Below, one piece after another: positions 12,262 to 23,285 of a stretch of 64,000 nt of DNA. The stretch covers positions 54,519,048 to 54,583,047 of the forward strand of contig CM055311.2 in assembly GCA_029255685.2 (NCBI GenBank), read 5' to 3'. This stretch comes from Silene conica. Its lineage: Eukaryota > Streptophyta > Magnoliopsida > Caryophyllales > Caryophyllaceae. The position numbers were made by a program, and so were the translations under genes. The notes below the pieces were generated by a model, which was not told the origin of the DNA, made no database searches, and saw nothing but the letters and a program-made list of their open reading frames with translations. The stretch's first letter is position 1; each line of letters opens with the position of its first letter.

Positions 12262-13377
12262 ATGGCAAGGAATTCTGCTTCCAAGTCTGCCCAACTACGA
12301 AACATCACGCAGAGGAAAGCAACTCAGGGAAAGGATAAGCATAAACAGGGTAAGATTATAGGAGACAATTCTTCGGATGCAGGAACAGAACATCATCATA
12401 ACCATGATCATCCTAATGATGAAAGTTTCGTGAAACATTCCACTATGAGTAGTATCATGGGAATCCAGGGATTTAATCTCGAGGATGATGACGATGACAT
12501 TACTGTAGAAACTGTGGCACCAAAATATGATGAAACAGGAGAATGGTACCGAGTTCATGGCAGGAATATTGAGAAAATCATAGAGGATGAACCTGAGGCC
12601 TTATTGCAGATTACTGAGGAAGATGTGAAGGATGAATTAGATTACTGGAAACAAGTCGTCTATGGATTTGTGGTAGGTGTTAATCCCCCTATAGCAGTTT
12701 TAGAATGTTTCTTAAGAAGAATTTGGAATAAACACCAAATGGATAAAATTTCGTTTATGCCAAATGGTGTTTTCCTGGTGCGGTTTCATACTAAAGAGAT
12801 GCAAGAACAGGTCCTCAATGCTGGCCATTATTTATTTGTTAACAAACCCGTGATCATTAAAACATAGACAGAGGAAGTGGATTTGGAGAAAGAGGAGGTT
12901 AAAGTCGTCCCCGCCTGGATTAGACTTCATAAACTCCCAATCAAGTTCTGGGGCAATAGCCTACCAAAGATTGCAGGCTTGTTTGGGCAGTATGTAAAGA
13001 ATGATGATGCTACTAATTTAAAAACGAGATTAGGCTATTCTAGGGTGATGGTGGAGCTTCAAGTTGATCAGAAATTTCCTGATCAACTTAAGTTTTTGGA
13101 TGAAAAGCAGCATATGTGTGAGATTGATTTTGAATATGAATGGAAGCCTTCTATGTGTACGAGTTGCAAAAGATTGGGACATGAGAAACACAATTGCAGA
13201 ATGGTCAGAAAGAATGCAAATCCCAAACAATCAGTTAAACCAGTTCAGCAGGTTTGGCGAAAGGTGGTTCAAGCACCAGTTCAGAAAACCAATCCTTTGG
13301 TTACCCCCATATTACCTCCTCCTGAAGCTGGTGAGCCTATTCTGGTCCCTGTTAATGAATTCATACATGATCACTAG
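12262..13377 (+). pseudogene. LINE ORF1: DUF4283-like domain plus CCHC zinc knuckle
   Basis: ORF1 proteins of plant L1 elements bind the element RNA. This frame starts at the first ATG after the leader. It has a basic N-terminus (about residues 1-40), a His/Asp-rich stretch (about 45-60), a DUF4283-like region (about 105-260; 'YGFVVGVNPPIAVLECFLRR', then 'FMPNGVFLVRFHTKEMQEQV', then 'PAWIRLHKLPIKFWG'), and a zinc knuckle CTSCKRLGHEKHNC near 13158-13200. One TAG at 12865-12867, where the family has Trp (KT-W-TEEVD), interrupts an otherwise continuous frame of about 371 codons. It ends 101 bp before the ORF2 ATG. Confidence 0.85.
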
Positions 13378-13478
13378 CAATCTGCTGAAAAAGATAGAAC
13401 ATCTTATGCTGCTATCCTTTTTTCTCCTGGAAGAGGGACAACAGGTCAGGCAAGTCACCAATCCCCTACTGTTGATCA

Positions 13479-16400
13479 ATGAAGATAGGGTTTTGGAATA
13501 TTAGAGGTATGAATAGACCTAATAAACAGAAAGTTATAAATAAATTTTTGATAGATAATAATGTAGGCATGCATGTTTGGGCTACTTGAAACAGAAATAA
13601 AGCCTCATAATATGAATAAGGTGATGCAGTTTTTCTATCATTGGAGTATTACAACCAATTCTTCTTGCCATAAGGGAGGTAGAGTATGGGTGCTGTGGAA
13701 CCCTTCCCAGTGTGATATTCAAGTGTTGGAGTATAGTGCTTAATATATACATATGTTTCTCATAAATAAGATCAATAATAAAGGGTTTTTTGTTACTCTA
13801 GTGTATGCTTTTAATGATATGGATGATAGGGTCCCCCTCTGGATGGGCCTCAACAGAATAGCTTTGACTATCAACAAACCATGGTGCATTGGTGGAGATT
13901 TTAATTGTGTTTTGGAGGAGTATGAGAGGATGAGAGGATGAGAGGGTCCTTTCCCAGAGCTACTACTGATGCTTTTAGGGACTGCCTCCTTCAGTGTGAG
14001 GTTATTAATGGGCCTGCCCAAGGAGCCTTACACACCTGGAACACTAAGCAATGTCCAGCTGACCGTATTTACAGTAGAATTGATAGATATCTTGTGAATC
14101 AAGACTGGCTTAATGAATATCCTGAGATGGTTGCCAATTTCCTTCCTGAGGGCTTATTTGATCATTCCCCTTGCTTGATTCATAATATTCAGCAAGTTAC
14201 TCATAAAAACAAGCCTTTCAAATACTTTAATATGTGGAGTCAGTCTCCTAATTTTGCTGAAGTGGTGCAACAAGGATGGGTGATCTACAGATATGGCACT
14301 GGTATGTTTGAATTGACTCAGAAATTGCAGAACCTTAAGCCTAAGATGAGAGTACTGAACAAAGCCCAATTTTCTGACATTGAAAAGAATGCAGACATAG
14401 CCCTGACTAAATTGACTCATATACAACAGGAATTGTCTACTAATCCTGATAATCCATTGTTGGTTCAGCAGGAATGTGATATGAGAGCTCAGTATGTCAC
14501 TATGGCTGCTGCTCAACAGGAATTCCTTCACCAAAAGGCCAAAGGGAAATGGTTAGAGGAAGGTGATGATAATACGGCCTATTTTCATGGAGTAATCAAA
14601 ATGAGGAGAAGGCAGAATCAGATCTTCCAAATAGAAGACCAGCATGGTGTGCTGCAGAGTAAACCTGAGCAAATTCAAGATAGCTTCCTGCAATGCTATA
14701 ATTCTTTGTTAGGTACGAGTGTATCCACTAAGCCTGCAGTGAACAGAAGAGTGGTAAGCCAAGGGTCTAAGTGTGAAGATCAGCATGTTCATATGCTCCT
14801 CTCACCTGTTACAGACGAGGAGATCAAAAACGTAATGTTCAGTATTCCAAATGAGAAATCTCCGGGTCCAGATGGCTACTCCAGCAAGTTTTTCAAAGAT
14901 AGTTGGGATATTGTGGGAGGAGACATCTGCAAGGCTATTAAGGAATTCTTCCAGAATGGATAGTTGTTGAAACAAATGAATGCCACAGATGTTACCCTGA
15001 TACCTAAGATTGCCAATCCTACATCAGTAATGCATTTCAGGCCGATTGCATGCTGTAATGTAGTGTATAAAGTTATATCCAAGCTTCTTTGCTCAAGATT
15101 GGCCCAAGTTCTACCTCATATTATTTCCACTACTCAAGGAGGGTTCATTCAGGGAAGGAGCATCATGGACAACATCTTGATTTGCCAAGATCTGATCAAA
15201 CTCTATGGGAGAAAATTTGTGTCCCCAAGATGCATTTTCAAAAAGGATCTACATAAGGCATGTGACTCTGTGGTATAGGAATTTCTTTTTCAAATGTTGC
15301 AGGAACTTAACTTCATTCCCTTCTCATTTCATTAGGCTCATTCAAGAATTCGTAACAACAGTATCATATACTCTAAACTTGAATGGGGATTATTTTGGCT
15401 GGTTTAAGGGCAAGAGAGGCTTACGTCAAGGTGACCCCCTATCTCCTCTTCTATTTACAATATGCACGGAATACCTTACTCGGTTGCTTGCCTATACTAC
15501 TTCAACTATGAACTACAAGTTTCATCCTCTATGCAAGCCTACGAAAATGAGTTGTCTAATGTTTGCTGACGATTTGTTGATGTTTAGTAAAGGAGAAGTG
15601 AACTTCATCATGATTTTACTTCGCACTTTTGCCACTTTTACTCAAGCCTCTGGTTTATCTCTTAGTAAGGGTAAGTCAAATGTGTTCTTTAATGGAGTAA
15701 ATGCTGAACTCAGGAAGGAAATTGAACAGATCTCAGGGTGTATTGAAGGTAAACTACCTTTCAAATATCTTCGAGTACCTATTAAACCTTCTAAATTTTC
15801 AGTGAAAGACTGTCAACCTCTCATAGACAAGGTGCTTGAAAAAATAAGGGTGTTGGGACATAAAAACTTTCCTATGCAGGAAGATTAGTGTTGGTAAAAG
15901 CAGTGTTTCAAACACTGCACTCATACTGGGCTTCCATTTTTATTTGCCAAAAACAGTCTTGATCAAAATAGAGGCTATATGTCGAAACTTTCTCTAGGAT
16001 GGAGGGACAGAACAAGCAGGGGTTCCCACTGTGGCTTGGGCTAAAATGTGCAGAACTAAGAAAGAAGGAGGGCTTGGAATCAGGAACTCTGTTGACTGGA
16101 ACAAGGCTGCTGTTGGGAAACTAGTTTGGTGGATTTAAAATTGTCCATCAAAACTATGGGTGCAATGGGTACATAACGTATACTTAAAGAGAAGTACTTG
16201 GGCTACATATTCCCCACCCTCTGATGCTAGCTGGATTTGGAAAAAAGTTAGCAGGCTTCGTAATGTTTTTAGTCAGGCTTATAATCAAGGAGAATGGACA
16301 AACACTCCGGGCAAGGAGTACACTATAGCAAAAGGTTATCACTGGCTGCAACCATCTCACCAGGAGGTTGCTTGGGCTCATCTGGTGTGGTCCAAATGGA

Positions 16401-16863
16401 CTGTGCCAAAGCACACTTTCAATACTTGGTTGTTTTATCATCAGGGCTTCAATACTAAGGATAAACTGCACAGGTTGGGCATCATTTATGAAGATTCTTG
16501 TTGCCTGTGTCACCAGGAAAGTGAATCAATGGATCATTTATTCTTTCAGTGTCAGTACAGTAGGAGGATCATTGAGATTCTTAAGCAATGGACTGGTCTT
16601 ACTCTACCCATTGATGATATTCAGAATTGGAGATTGAACAGGAGATATTCCAAGCTAAAAATGGGACAGTGAACGCCATACTGAATGCTGCTATGTACTA
16701 TATATGGGCTCAACGTAATAACAGTAGGATGAACTCCTCAATTCAGCATCCTAAGGTTTGTGTCCAAAAGCTTCAAAAGGAGATACAAACGAGATTCAGA
16801 ATGCAAGTGAAAGGCACCAGGAATGCACGAGATCAACTATGGATAGATAAATTGTTGGGTTAA
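13479..16863 (+). pseudogene. LINE ORF2: endonuclease, reverse transcriptase, zinc-binding domain
   Basis: ORF2 starts MKIGFWNIRGMNRPNKQK. It has an APE-type endonuclease ('WCIGGDFNCVLEEYERM' near 13880, 'DRIYSRIDRYLVNQDWL' near 14060, 'DHSPC' near 14160). A reverse transcriptase follows ('NEKSPGPDGYSSKFFKDSW' near 14850, 'GGFIQGRSIMDNILI' near 15140, 'GLRQGDPLSPLLF' near 15418, catalytic 'FADDLLMFSKG' near 15561). A zinc-binding segment closes it ('CCLCHQESESMDHLFFQC', 16500-16553). Lesions include a frame change near 13570 at a GCATGCATG duplication, a stop at about 13741, a small tandem duplication near 13925, a TAG at about 14961 and a frame change near 15275. No RNase H domain is evident after the zinc-binding part, unlike the other LINE here. 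Confidence 0.88.
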
Positions 16864-17099
16864 TTAAGCTGGTTTTGTTTTTTGAAAAGAGGCAATGTGG
16901 CTTATACAATGTAATGTTGGACACTTTTCATATTAATATATTTACCCTTTACCAAAAAAAAATGCATACGTAAATGAAACGTGGTAACAGAAATGCAATA
17001 AAAACAATATGCAGACCAGATATGGATGCATAACCTCCTCAAACCAAAGTTCCTTGATACATAAGACAAACTAAATAAAACAAATAGAAATACATCGCC

Positions 17100-17117
17100 T
17101 CCCCGGCAACGGCGCCA
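17100..17117 (-). promoter_or_regulatory. Primer-binding site for tRNA-Asp (Athila A)
   Basis: On the minus strand it reads TGGCGCCGTTGCCGGGGA, complementary to the 3' end of plant tRNA-Asp including CCA. It lies four bases inside the 5' LTR boundary at 17122. tRNA-Asp priming is typical of Athila-lineage elements. Confidence 0.88.
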
Positions 17118-17121
17118 AATT

Positions 17122-19200
17122 TGACACGGCTGTCGCAACCCTATCAAAAATAAAACCACCGGTCTCAACTAAATGTAGTAGAGGTAGTCGGGTATCGTAT
17201 CCATAGGGAGGCTATTTGCAATCTATTTGTCTAATCAGGTATGTCTCGGTCACAACTAGGGATGGCAGTGGGTCGGGTACCCAACCCAGACCCTTAGGGT
17301 CTGACCCTAACGGGTCGGGTATGGGCCTGAATTTTTGAGACCCGCTCGGGTATGGGTCGTGTATGGCTCGTATATAAAAACTTTAGGTCCGGGTCCGGGT
17401 CTTCGTGTTGGGACCCTACCCACCCTTAGACCCTTATATTTATTTAGAAAAAGGAAAAAAACACATATACGAAAGTCAATAACCTACATAACCCACATAT
17501 ACCAACAACCTTTATTAGTTATCACTAATATTTATACGCATATCCAAATACCCATAAAGAATAATGAGGAAATTTATGAAAATGATAAGTTTTGGTACTA
17601 GGCGAATAATATAATTTAAGAAAAAAATTGTTTAGTCAAAGAAAAAAACTGTCCCTAGGGTAGACCCTATTCGATCCGAACCCTCTGGGTTGGGTATGGG
17701 TCCATTAATTTCATACCTTTTAGGGCACGGGTCGAGTATGGGTTCAAGGTATGTGACTCAGGGTCGGGTCCGAGTCTTGTTGGACGCTACCCAGACCCTA
17801 CCCATTGCCAACCCTAGTCACAACTGGGGGTTTGTTTGTGTTTGACTAAAAACTACGAGATTAAAGGAGAGAGAAGTAAAGGAAATAGATAACAAAGGGA
17901 GAGGGAACTAGGATTGGCAGGTCACCAATGAATGTCAGATAATTGCAGCTAAGGTTGCAGATCGATCAGTTGTATCAGTCAAAGGGGTAATGAATACGTC
18001 CTTTCGGTCCTTTATTCGCCCTAAAACACTACTAACTTAACTTTCGCCCTCATTAGAGTGTCTAATGTTCACTACAGGTCTTACCCCTTCCAATCTTTCA
18101 ATCTAGGTCAAGGTATACCAAATAATCTAGTTAAATGCGTCGACTCAAACAACTAGTCGCTGTAAAATGCAGTGATTAACAACAAAGACGCAATTCTAGC
18201 AACAGATCTGTGAAACCTAATTAGCGACTATCATCAATTCATCGATTTCCCTAAATCCTAGCAATAGGTCTAGCTATGCATAATTAAAGACAAAGCAAGA
18301 AGAACGAAAAGAGATATAACAAGAAACATAACGAAATTTATAATTGAATTCAATAGGATAAAACAATTGTACCGAAATTAATTAGCAAAGAGAGGAAGGA
18401 AGAGTAGAAATCCGATCCAAAGAAAGAAAGATAAAAGTAACAGTGGCAAAAATATTTAGGGTCAAAGTGCCTCCCTATATGTCGAACTACTCTTCTTATT
18501 TATAAAGCTAATGGCCAACTTCAACCTAAAGCGCTGCGGACCAAAGCCCAGTAACCACGATCTACTCGATCTAGGACAAACACCTCTCGATCGAACAAAT
18601 TTCCTCAGATAACTCGTCGATCGAGTAAAGCAAGGACTCCATCAAGGTCTTCCCATATTAAAATGACTCGATCGAGCAAAGCAAGGTCTCGATCGAGCAA
18701 ATAAGCTCTCGATCGAACAGAAAGAGCACTCGATCGAGTACTCCTTAGCGCGTAATTCCTGCTTAGTGCACTGAATTTCAAACGGCTGTCATTTCTTCGT
18801 TACGCGTGCGAATCAAGCGATTTTTGCGGCGTTTGAAATTTAAGAGGATAAGATTTCATATCCAGTTGGAATCACCTGATTATTTGTTGTAGAACTCGAG
18901 ATATGGCTCTCCAAAGTAGGCACTATCAATTTGAAGCTATTCCTTCACTCGATAGTCTTCCATTAGTTCTATGCGCATCTCAAGATGGTAATAACAAGCT
19001 CTGACTCAACTCTTCTCCTAAATGCATGCATAGGGACATCTTTTAGGCTTAATTATGATCTTTTGCGACTAATATCTGCAAATAACACAAGACAAACCAA
19101 AGTAGACTATTTGGGGGACATTTGTAGTAAAACACTACGAAATAAGCATGGAAATGCGTGCTAATATGGCCTGAAAGGTCTATATAAAATGCACGCATCA
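17122..19200 (-). repeat. 5' LTR of Athila A, interrupted by a hAT-type MITE
   Basis: The repeat matches the 3' LTR throughout. Without the 560-bp MITE and its duplicated 8 bp it is about 1511 bp, against 1508 bp for its partner. It carries the same CTCGATCGAG array (about 18555-18745) upstream of the TATA region. Confidence 0.9.
17257..17816. mobile_element. hAT-type MITE made of GGGTCGGGTATGGG-like repeats
   Basis: The element starts TAGGGATGGCAGTGGGT and ends ACCCATTGCCAACCCTA. The 8-bp TSD GTCACAAC (17249-17256 and 17817-17824) is confirmed by the uninterrupted sister LTR near 5270. Each end carries short motifs such as GGGTCGGGTATGGG and GACCC. The AT-rich middle encodes nothing recognisable. 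The 8-bp TSD and terminus point to hAT. Confidence 0.85.
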
Positions 19201-20088
19201 ATAGTCATAAGCCGGAAAACCGAATCGTATCCATGTTTTCTTTCCAGCTGGCATCAACCATAACATGTACCACATCACACAGGTCAGCCTTACCTATAAC
19301 TAATAATCTTTTTCCCTTAGGAAACTGCTTGCACAGAGAGTCAACATCGCCTCCAATCCTTCGATTCTTTTTTCAGCTCCCGCAGAAAGAAGAGCAACAT
19401 GTTGAAAATCATCGACACATCTTTCAGCTAATTGAAAAAGAGTCTTTGGCGGCAAGCAAGCCCCTTTAAAGACGATATGATTCATGTTCCTCCATAGGCT
19501 CCAAAGTATGGAGACGAACATGCATATCATCCAATCTCCATCCTCCATTTTTGCAAGATAAGCGATCCAATTTGATATCTAACTCTGGATATCAATGTGA
19601 CGATCTTGACTCGTTCTGATCCCCAAAACCGAACATAACCAAACTCTAGAAGAATACTCAAAGTCACGAAGAATGTGATCTAAAGATTCAATTCCTCCAT
19701 CAATACTATGACAAAGATAGCACCCAAAATCCCCTTTAAAATTCCTGACCATGAACTTAAGTCCACACGGAAGAGTGTTAACACAAATCTTCCAAAGAAA
19801 AATCTTCCACTGATTAGGTATTGGGAGATGCCACAATTTTTTACCACAAAGGAACTTTGTGTTACCACTCATTCTCGTTTTGTCCTTGATGCTACGTTTT
19901 TTCTCAAAACAATCATGAGAGATTAAGCCATATCCACTCTTGACCGAGTAAACCCCATCCTTAGTGAACGGCCATAAAATCTCGTCATGAATTCTCGAGT
20001 CCGGTAAGGGCATGGCTAAAATTTTGTTAGCCCAAGAGTCCTTGGACAATTCTCTCAAACCCACCCCCGCCCCCTCTAACTAGTAGTT

Positions 20089-20500
20089 AAATTTTTTTGT
20101 TGTACATTTTTTTTACAATTAAATATTCTGTAGTTAAATTTAGATTAAGAAATGCGAATACCTTGTAATTATTCTTGTATGCTGCATTTCCGCTACTCAG
20201 AGTATTGGAAGGGAAGTAGCACGTGTAGAGAAAGGGGAACGTAGATGCTGATCCAAAAGAAACAACTTTATTTGGTGACCAAAGTTCTACCATACAATAA
20301 TAATCTCGATAAATTATATAATAACAATCTCGATAAATTAACAAATATAATTGGAAATGAGTCATTTTGATACGGAGTACAATCAATACGAGAACTATAT
20401 TAGCAATCCATTGGAGTAGTAACAAGTAACTAATAAGCAATTGGATGAGAATGTGCTCTTGGTTTTTGACGTCCAGGATAACTTGGACCATAATTTCCAT
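20089..20500. other. AT-rich stretch without a recognised gene
   Basis: It lies between the LINE TSD and the next Athila LTR. Nothing recognisable is present on either strand. Confidence 0.55.
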
Positions 20501-22173
20501 TGATGCTTGTATATTATATATACCTTTTAGTACCTTTTGGCACGCATTTCTATGCATTTTGGAGGATTTTATGTCACTTTATGCCCCAAACACGCTACTT
20601 TGTGCTTTTCTTGCTATTTTGAAGGAACAATCTGGAGAGTAGTGAAAACCGAGGTAAAACCATCTCAAGTACACACATTTAGAAGATGTAGAGTTAAAAC
20701 AGAATCCACCAGCATTGGGAAGCGTGAAACCACCCAGAAGTCCAAGTGAAAAGCTATTTGAGGTAGGGGTGAGAATCGGTCCAAGACCGGACCGAACCGG
20801 ACCGGACCGAAGACCGAACTTAAAAATTTGGTGGACCAAAGACCGGACCTAAAGCTTTCGGTCTTGGACCGGACCAAACCCGAAATATTTGGTCCGGTCC
20901 GGTCTGGGACCGAAATGGACCTAAACTATTTTTTTCACTATTTCGTATACGATAATTACATTTTAATTCCGCTAAATAATATGCATTTAAATAGTTAGAC
21001 GACACTTTTTATGAAAATCATTAATAATACTAATTTATAATCTTTTTTGAAGATAAAATGTTAATTTAATTCAAAATATTTTAAAGATTAGTCTTAAAAA
21101 ACAAGAAATTTGGTCTATTCGGTCCGGACCGAAATTAACCGGTCTTGGACCGGACCGGACCGAAGACCAAAACTTGAAAAAATGAGGACCGAGGATCGGA
21201 CCAAAATAATTCGGTCCGTGTTTGGTCCAGACCAAATAGTCCGGTCCGGTCCATTTTTCCGGTCCGGACCTAAATTTACCCACCCCTAATTTGAGGTGCA
21301 CAATGAAGAAAGGAAGCTAGGCAAACAAGGAAGAGTTTCAATTTACTAATGCTTACTTTGGAGAGCCATATCTTGAGTTATACAACAGATAATTAGGTGA
21401 TTCCAATTGGAGATGAAAGGTTATCTTCTTATCTTTCCAACTCCACACAAATCGGTTGATTCGCACAAGTAATGAATAAATGGCAGCCGTTTGGAATTCA
21501 GTGTGTGAAGCAGAAATTACGCGCTGAGAAGTACTCGATCGAGTACTTTATCTGTTCGATCGAGTACTTTATATTATCGATCGAGAGATGTTGATAGTTA
21601 TTCTTATCAATCGATAACTTTTGATAACTATTCTTATCGATTGAGTGATTTTCGCTGCTGGGCTTTTAGTTTCGTCGTGTTTTAGGTTTAGATTATTAGA
21701 GCAACCTAATCTCCGTTATAAAAGAGATTAGGTTAGAACTAATCTTCTAACATTTTACTCACTTCTTATTTCTACTCATAACTTTAGTTTAGAACTTTTC
21801 ATCAGACGATTGGTCTTGCCTCTATCATTTGTAATCTTTCTTCTTCCCTTAATCTTATTATTACTTTATTTCTTGTTCTCTTCTTATTTTTGTTTCATTA
21901 TTCTCGTAATTAGTTGAATTTACATCTTTCATTATGTCTTTTTATACTCTCATCTCAATTGTTAGCGTAGATCCCAAAGCCATGTGTAGCTAATTTCTTA
22001 ATATGTTGGGATGAGGGAAACCACGGTAGTAAAGTAGTAGGATTGGGATGTTTAGTTAGTTTTGCCATAAGGGTTGTTTGATGGCAATTTAATTGTGAAC
22101 TAGTTGATTGAGTGCATACAGGAGACCGGTTTATTTAGTTAAACATGACCTAGATCGAAAGATTGGAAGGGTG
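20501..22173 (+). mobile_element. Athila-type LTR fragment (5' part), with MITE insertion
   Basis: It starts TGATGCTTGTA, resembling the start of the Athila A LTR on its coding strand. It shares 'CACTTTATGCCCC...GCTACTTTGTG' with the Athila B LTR and 'ACCTAGATCGAAAGATTGGAAGGG' with Athila A. Palindromes of the CTCGATCGAG type lie at 21533-21640 and a TATA box (TATAAAAG) at 21717-21724. The last few hundred bases are missing where the TRIM begins at 22174. A possible other half lies at 57543-57839. Confidence 0.75.
20764..21288. mobile_element. hAT-type MITE made of GGTCCGGTCC-like repeats
   Basis: The element starts TAGGGGTGAGAATC and ends TTTACCCACCCCTA. Its 8-bp TSD is ATTTGAGG (20756-20763 and 21289-21296). 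Both arms are built from very short motifs (ACCGGACCG, GGTCCGGTCC) around an AT-rich centre. It is non-coding and sits in the Athila LTR fragment. Confidence 0.85.
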
Positions 22174-22603
22174 TGTAACACCCCAAGAGTTTAAGACACC
22201 CACCACTTAGTAACAAGGTCTTGTGCTTTTGGGCTTAAGGGAGGACAAATAATAGGCCCAAATTAAAAGTGCACACCCATCTTATTGGGTTTGTCTTATG
22301 ACGGTGGCGCGTCGGGTTGTTATAAATGGTATCAGAGCGACCATGCGACCGTGTGGTGAGCCTGTGGTCAGGAGTACCCGGGTCACCAATCTAGCGGGGA
22401 GGATTCTGGGCTTGGCTACGGTCAAGTTTGAGGCACAACGAGGACGTTGTGTTCTTTAAGTAGGGGAGTTTGTAACACCCCAAGAGTTTGAAACACCCAC
22501 CACTTAGTAACAAGGCCTTATGCTTTTGGAATTAAGTGAGGACAAATAATGGGCCTAAAAGTGCACACCCAGCTTATTGGGTTTGTATTACGACGGTAGC
22601 AAC
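22174..22603 (+). mobile_element. TRIM (miniature LTR retrotransposon)
   Basis: Two direct repeats starting TGTAACACCCCAAGAGTTT (22174-22324 and 22471 to about 22600) flank about 146 bp. That interval begins with a tRNA-iMet-type primer-binding site, TGGTATCAGAGC (22327-22338), and ends with the purine tract AGTAGGGGAG. LTRs of about 150 bp and a tiny non-coding interior are the TRIM layout. The second LTR is incomplete on its right side, so the copy is broken. Confidence 0.8.
22327..22338 (+). promoter_or_regulatory. Primer-binding site for initiator tRNA-Met (TRIM)
   Basis: It reads TGGTATCAGAGC, the classic complement of the plant tRNA-iMet 3' end, a few bases after the first LTR. Confidence 0.8.
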
Positions 22604-23110
22604 CCTATACCCTTTCCCTTATAATTGTCATTCAAACGGGACCAAAAATAAAAGACACCCCGGGGGATGTCGAGTGAACCCTTTTTGTGGGGCGAGATTA
22701 TAATTAGGGGTCGACTATCCTAAAACAGGACGGGAAAGGGTATAGGGTTGGATTAGGCGGACCGCTACCGTGGATCCGCTTAATCCAACCCTATATCATT
22801 TCCCTTATAATTGTCATTCAAACGGGAGCAAAAACAAAAGACACCCTAGGGGGAGGTCGAGTGAACCCTTTTGGGGGAGCGGGATTATAATTAGGAGGCA
22901 GGGTATCCTAAAACGGGACGGAAAAGGGATTAGGCGGACCGCTACTGCGGATTCGCCCAATCCAGCCCTATACCCTTTCCTTTATAATTGTCATTCAAAC
23001 AGGAGCAAACACAAAAGACATCATAGGGGGAGGCTGAGTGAACCTTTTTTTAGGGGGGGGATTATAATTAGGGGGTCGGGTATCCTAAAACGGGACGAGA
23101 AAGGGTATTG
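22604..23110. repeat. ~180-bp tandem array with inverted-repeat junctions
   Basis: Three tandem units begin near 22607, 22787 and 22966, keyed on 'AACCCTATA..CTTTCCCTTA' then 'TAATTGTCATTCAAACGGGA'. A fourth begins near 23808 after an interruption. Unit length is about 180 bp. At junctions the end of one unit and the start of the next form an inverted repeat: GGGTTGGATTAGGCGGA, a short loop, then ATCCGCCTAATCCAACCC. A reading frame crossing the array (22770-23264) is a by-product of the repeat. Confidence 0.8.
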
Positions 23111-23114
23111 GGTT

Positions 23115-23285
23115 GCATTTAAAAATTGTATATACGCATTCAAAGATGTGTATCTACGCATTCAAGCTAAGTATGTGTATCTACGCATTCAAAGAAGTGT
23201 ATCTATGCTTTTGGAGACGTGTATCTACGCATTCACTTTTGGAGACGTGTATCTATGCATTTAGATATGTGTATCTAGACATTTA
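23115..23285. repeat. ~20-25-bp minisatellite
   Basis: There are repeats of GTGTATCTACGCATTCAAAG with small changes, about seven copies. They resume at 23699-23745 after the MITE insertion. Non-coding. Confidence 0.75.

Larger units (their letters stand above)
12182..16960 (+). mobile_element. Near full-length L1-type LINE
   Basis: This non-LTR retrotransposon is bounded by the 14-bp TSD AATGCATACGTAAA (12168-12181 and 16961-16974). It ends in a short poly(A) after 'TTTACC', as plant L1 copies often do. It has an 80-bp leader, ORF1 (RNA-binding) and ORF2 (endonuclease, reverse transcriptase, zinc-binding end). About 4.8 kb remains, which is close to full length. ORF2 has several frame changes and stops, so this copy is dead, but the long open stretches suggest it is not ancient. 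It lies inside Athila A. Confidence 0.93.
5146..19200 (-). mobile_element. Non-autonomous Athila-type Gypsy element (Athila A) with nested insertions
   Basis: Two LTRs of the same family (5146-6653 and 17122-19200) in the same orientation enclose this element. The TSD ATAGT occurs at 5141-5145 and 19201-19205. On the minus strand the 5' LTR is at 19200-17122, followed by a tRNA-Asp-type primer-binding site (17117-17100). The polypurine tract TTTGGGGAAGTT lies just before the 3' LTR (about 6665-6654). Once the CACTA, LINE and MITE insertions are set aside, only about 1.5 kb of internal sequence remains, with no gag or pol frame recognised. It therefore moved with enzymes from elsewhere. By eye the LTRs differ at about 19 of the first 310 aligned bases (~6%), suggesting insertion a few million years ago under usual plant rates. 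Confidence 0.9.
4773..20077 (-). mobile_element. 5'-truncated LINE (RNase H-bearing L1 type), split by the Athila element
   Basis: Both ends carry the 11-bp duplication AACTAGTAGTT (4762-4772 and 20078-20088). The 3' end is an imperfect poly(A), seen as a T-rich run at 4773-4807. Read on the minus strand, 20064-19579 encodes the zinc-binding end of a LINE reverse transcriptase: 'W..P.PNQWKIFLWK', then a C..C pair and 'LDHILRDFEYSSRVW'. About 19548-19300 continues it, and 5145 down to about 4800 encodes an RNase H-like end ('TIQAEALGVLSIL', then 'LNSVAHELATRANHL'). The coding sequence has frame changes and stops. About 1.25 kb of LINE remains outside the 14-kb insertion, which is typical of 5' truncation during target-primed integration. 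Confidence 0.85.
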
